64,000 nt of DNA from Psychrobacter sp. UBA3483 (lineage in GTDB: Bacteria; Pseudomonadota; Gammaproteobacteria; Pseudomonadales; Moraxellaceae), in NCBI RefSeq assembly GCF_002377905.1, contig NZ_DFQS01000038.1, positions 1 to 64,000 on the forward strand, written 5' to 3'. This document shows, in pieces, positions 62,982-64,000 of the stretch. Every line of letters begins with the position of its first letter. The stretch's first letter is position 1. Position numbers and translations under genes: made by a program. Below the pieces are notes generated by a model. It saw only the letters and a program-made list of their open reading frames with translations. It did not search any database and was not told where the DNA came from.

Positions 62982-64000
62982 TGCATTTTTCTTCGACCTC
63001 TACGTTATCGCTACTTAGCATCGCGGTTGGCCTCAGCTTTGCCAGTACTGCGCAAGCGGCCAAACCACCAGCACCAGACTTATCTAATAGCCAGTTTCAG
63101 CAGTGCTTAGATGGTTTAAAAAACTCTAGTAAATTCCGCGGCGTCGATAGCTATACGTTTAATAACTATCGTCCAAGCCAGCCTGACCCTAGTGTGATTC
63201 AGTCACTTAATTACCAGCCTGAATTTCAAAAGGACGTTTGGGATTATTTGTCATCATTGGTAGATAAAGAGCGGGTCGAAGATGGTATTCGCGCTAAGCA
63301 CCAATGGGCAGATACCTTACGCCGCATTGAATCGCGCTATGGGGTCAAAGCCGAACACGTATTGGGCGTATGGGGCGTGGAGTCAAACTTTGGTCAGACA
63401 TTGGGTAAAAAGCCATTGTTTGAGTCTTTAGCGACGCTGTCATGTTTTGATCGTCGCCAAAGCTACTTCCAAGGCGAATATGCCAATGCGCTAAAAATTG
63501 TGCAAAATGGCGATATCTCACCCAGTGATATGACCGGCTCATGGGCGGGTGCATTTGGACAAACGCAGTTTATGCCAAGTACCTTTCTAGAATTGGCTGT
63601 CGATTTTGATGGTGATGGCCGCCGCGACTTGGTTAATAGCGTCCCTGATGCTCTCGCTTCTACTGCCAACTTTTTAGACAAACGTGGCTACCGTACCGGC
63701 GAGCCATGGGGTTATGAAGTCAAACTGCCGAGTGGTTTTTGGGGCGCATCAAACCGTAAAGACAAAAAATCTATCAGCCATTGGCGCAATCAAGGCCTGA
63801 CATTGGCGAATGGTAGTCCATTACCTTCTACCTTGGGCAGCGCAGGTTTATTATTACCAGCCGGCACTGATGGTCCAGCATTCTTGGTGGGTAAAAACTT
63901 CGATACGTTTTATTCGTATAATGCTTCAGAAAATTATGCTTTAGCGATTGCCCATTTATCAGACTTAATCGCGCGTGAAGACAGCAGCAAAACCGACTTT
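62982..64000 (+). CDS. Lytic murein transglycosylase, MltB family (3' end outside window)
   Basis: The reading frame is open from the ATG at 62982 to the window edge, so at least 339 residues are encoded. AGGAT stands eight bases before the ATG. A signal peptide (LSIAVGLSFASTAQA) is cleavable after about residue 26. The SLT_2 domain follows, with the catalytic glutamate E134 in GVWGVESNFGQ, SWAGAFGQTQFMPST, and DGDGRRDLVNSVPDAL. MltB-type enzymes cut glycan strands in the periplasm. A C-terminal peptidoglycan-binding domain may lie beyond the edge. Confidence 0.9.

Noticed and set aside
62745..63110. A 121-codon open frame across the tpm-MltB junction
   Set aside because: It overlaps the better supported MltB start in another frame and has no ribosome binding site.
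1..64000. tRNA genes
   Set aside because: I looked in the spacers for the T-arm pattern GGTTCGANTCC and its complement and found none; a tRNA covariance search would be decisive.

Overview
The window looks like a chromosomal segment of a gammaproteobacterium of the family Moraxellaceae, most probably Psychrobacter. The basis is protein style (fadB/fadA complex, short-form HisG, type B L31, FabB-type KAS I, nadM-Nudix with nadV), conserved gene blocks (rpsL-rpsG-fusA, ibaG-murA-hisGDC, tig-clpP-clpX, cmoA-cmoB, argS followed by a SPOR protein), moderate GC with AT-rich spacers, and a small palindromic repeat whose core I associate with Psychrobacter. The genus is inferred; no rRNA gene is present. 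I see no tRNA, prophage, insertion sequence, CRISPR array or toxin/defence island. Nearly everything is core metabolism.

Layout: 1-5.5 kb, the str operon on the minus strand (rpsL, rpsG, fusA and the first bases of a further gene, probably tuf), then an EcsC-family protein. 6-9 kb, fabB and pabB on plus. 9-14.4 kb, minus-strand ibaG-murA-hisG-hisD-hisC. 14.5-17.2 kb, an exported esterase, dolP and yraN on minus; 17.4-19.4 kb, rsmI and a PfkB-type adenosine kinase on plus. 19.7-22 kb, metY and nfuA on minus. 22.4-27.9 kb, plus-strand hydrolase, GST, and a nadM/Nudix-nadV-SGNH hydrolase cluster for NAD salvage. 28-34 kb, L31B, a small lipoprotein, a flavoprotein, a LOG protein, a hydrolase and an ExoX-like nuclease. 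34-39.4 kb, an M23 peptidase, dtd, psd, an HD protein, an MFS transporter and an isochorismatase-like hydrolase. 39.7-43.2 kb, fadBA. 43.9-47.6 kb, ispA, DUF72, an unrecognised helical-repeat protein, sodB. 48-53.2 kb, rdgB and tig-clpP-clpX. 53.4-64 kb, an SDR, a PTS-EIIC-like membrane protein, a SPOR protein, argS, DUF2788, cmoBA, msrA, tpm and the start of an MltB-family lytic transglycosylase cut by the window edge.

The functional links are modest: protein synthesis and folding (str operon, tig, clpPX, argS, dtd, cmoAB, rsmI, L31B), envelope building (murA, mltB, M23, SPOR, dolP, psd, fabB), and cofactor or fatty acid metabolism (nadMV, pabB, fadBA, ispA, nfuA). I found no convincing new multi-gene system. 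The observations most worth a second look are regulatory or structural: a dispersed nested-palindrome repeat present twice, a terminator-like hairpin at the 5' end of the rpsL leader, a long folded leader in front of tig, a 25-bp palindrome upstream of fadB, an inverted repeat upstream of sodB, a SGNH hydrolase translationally coupled to nadV, an unusual ClpP nucleophile elbow, and an unrecognised AT-rich gene at 45.9 kb.
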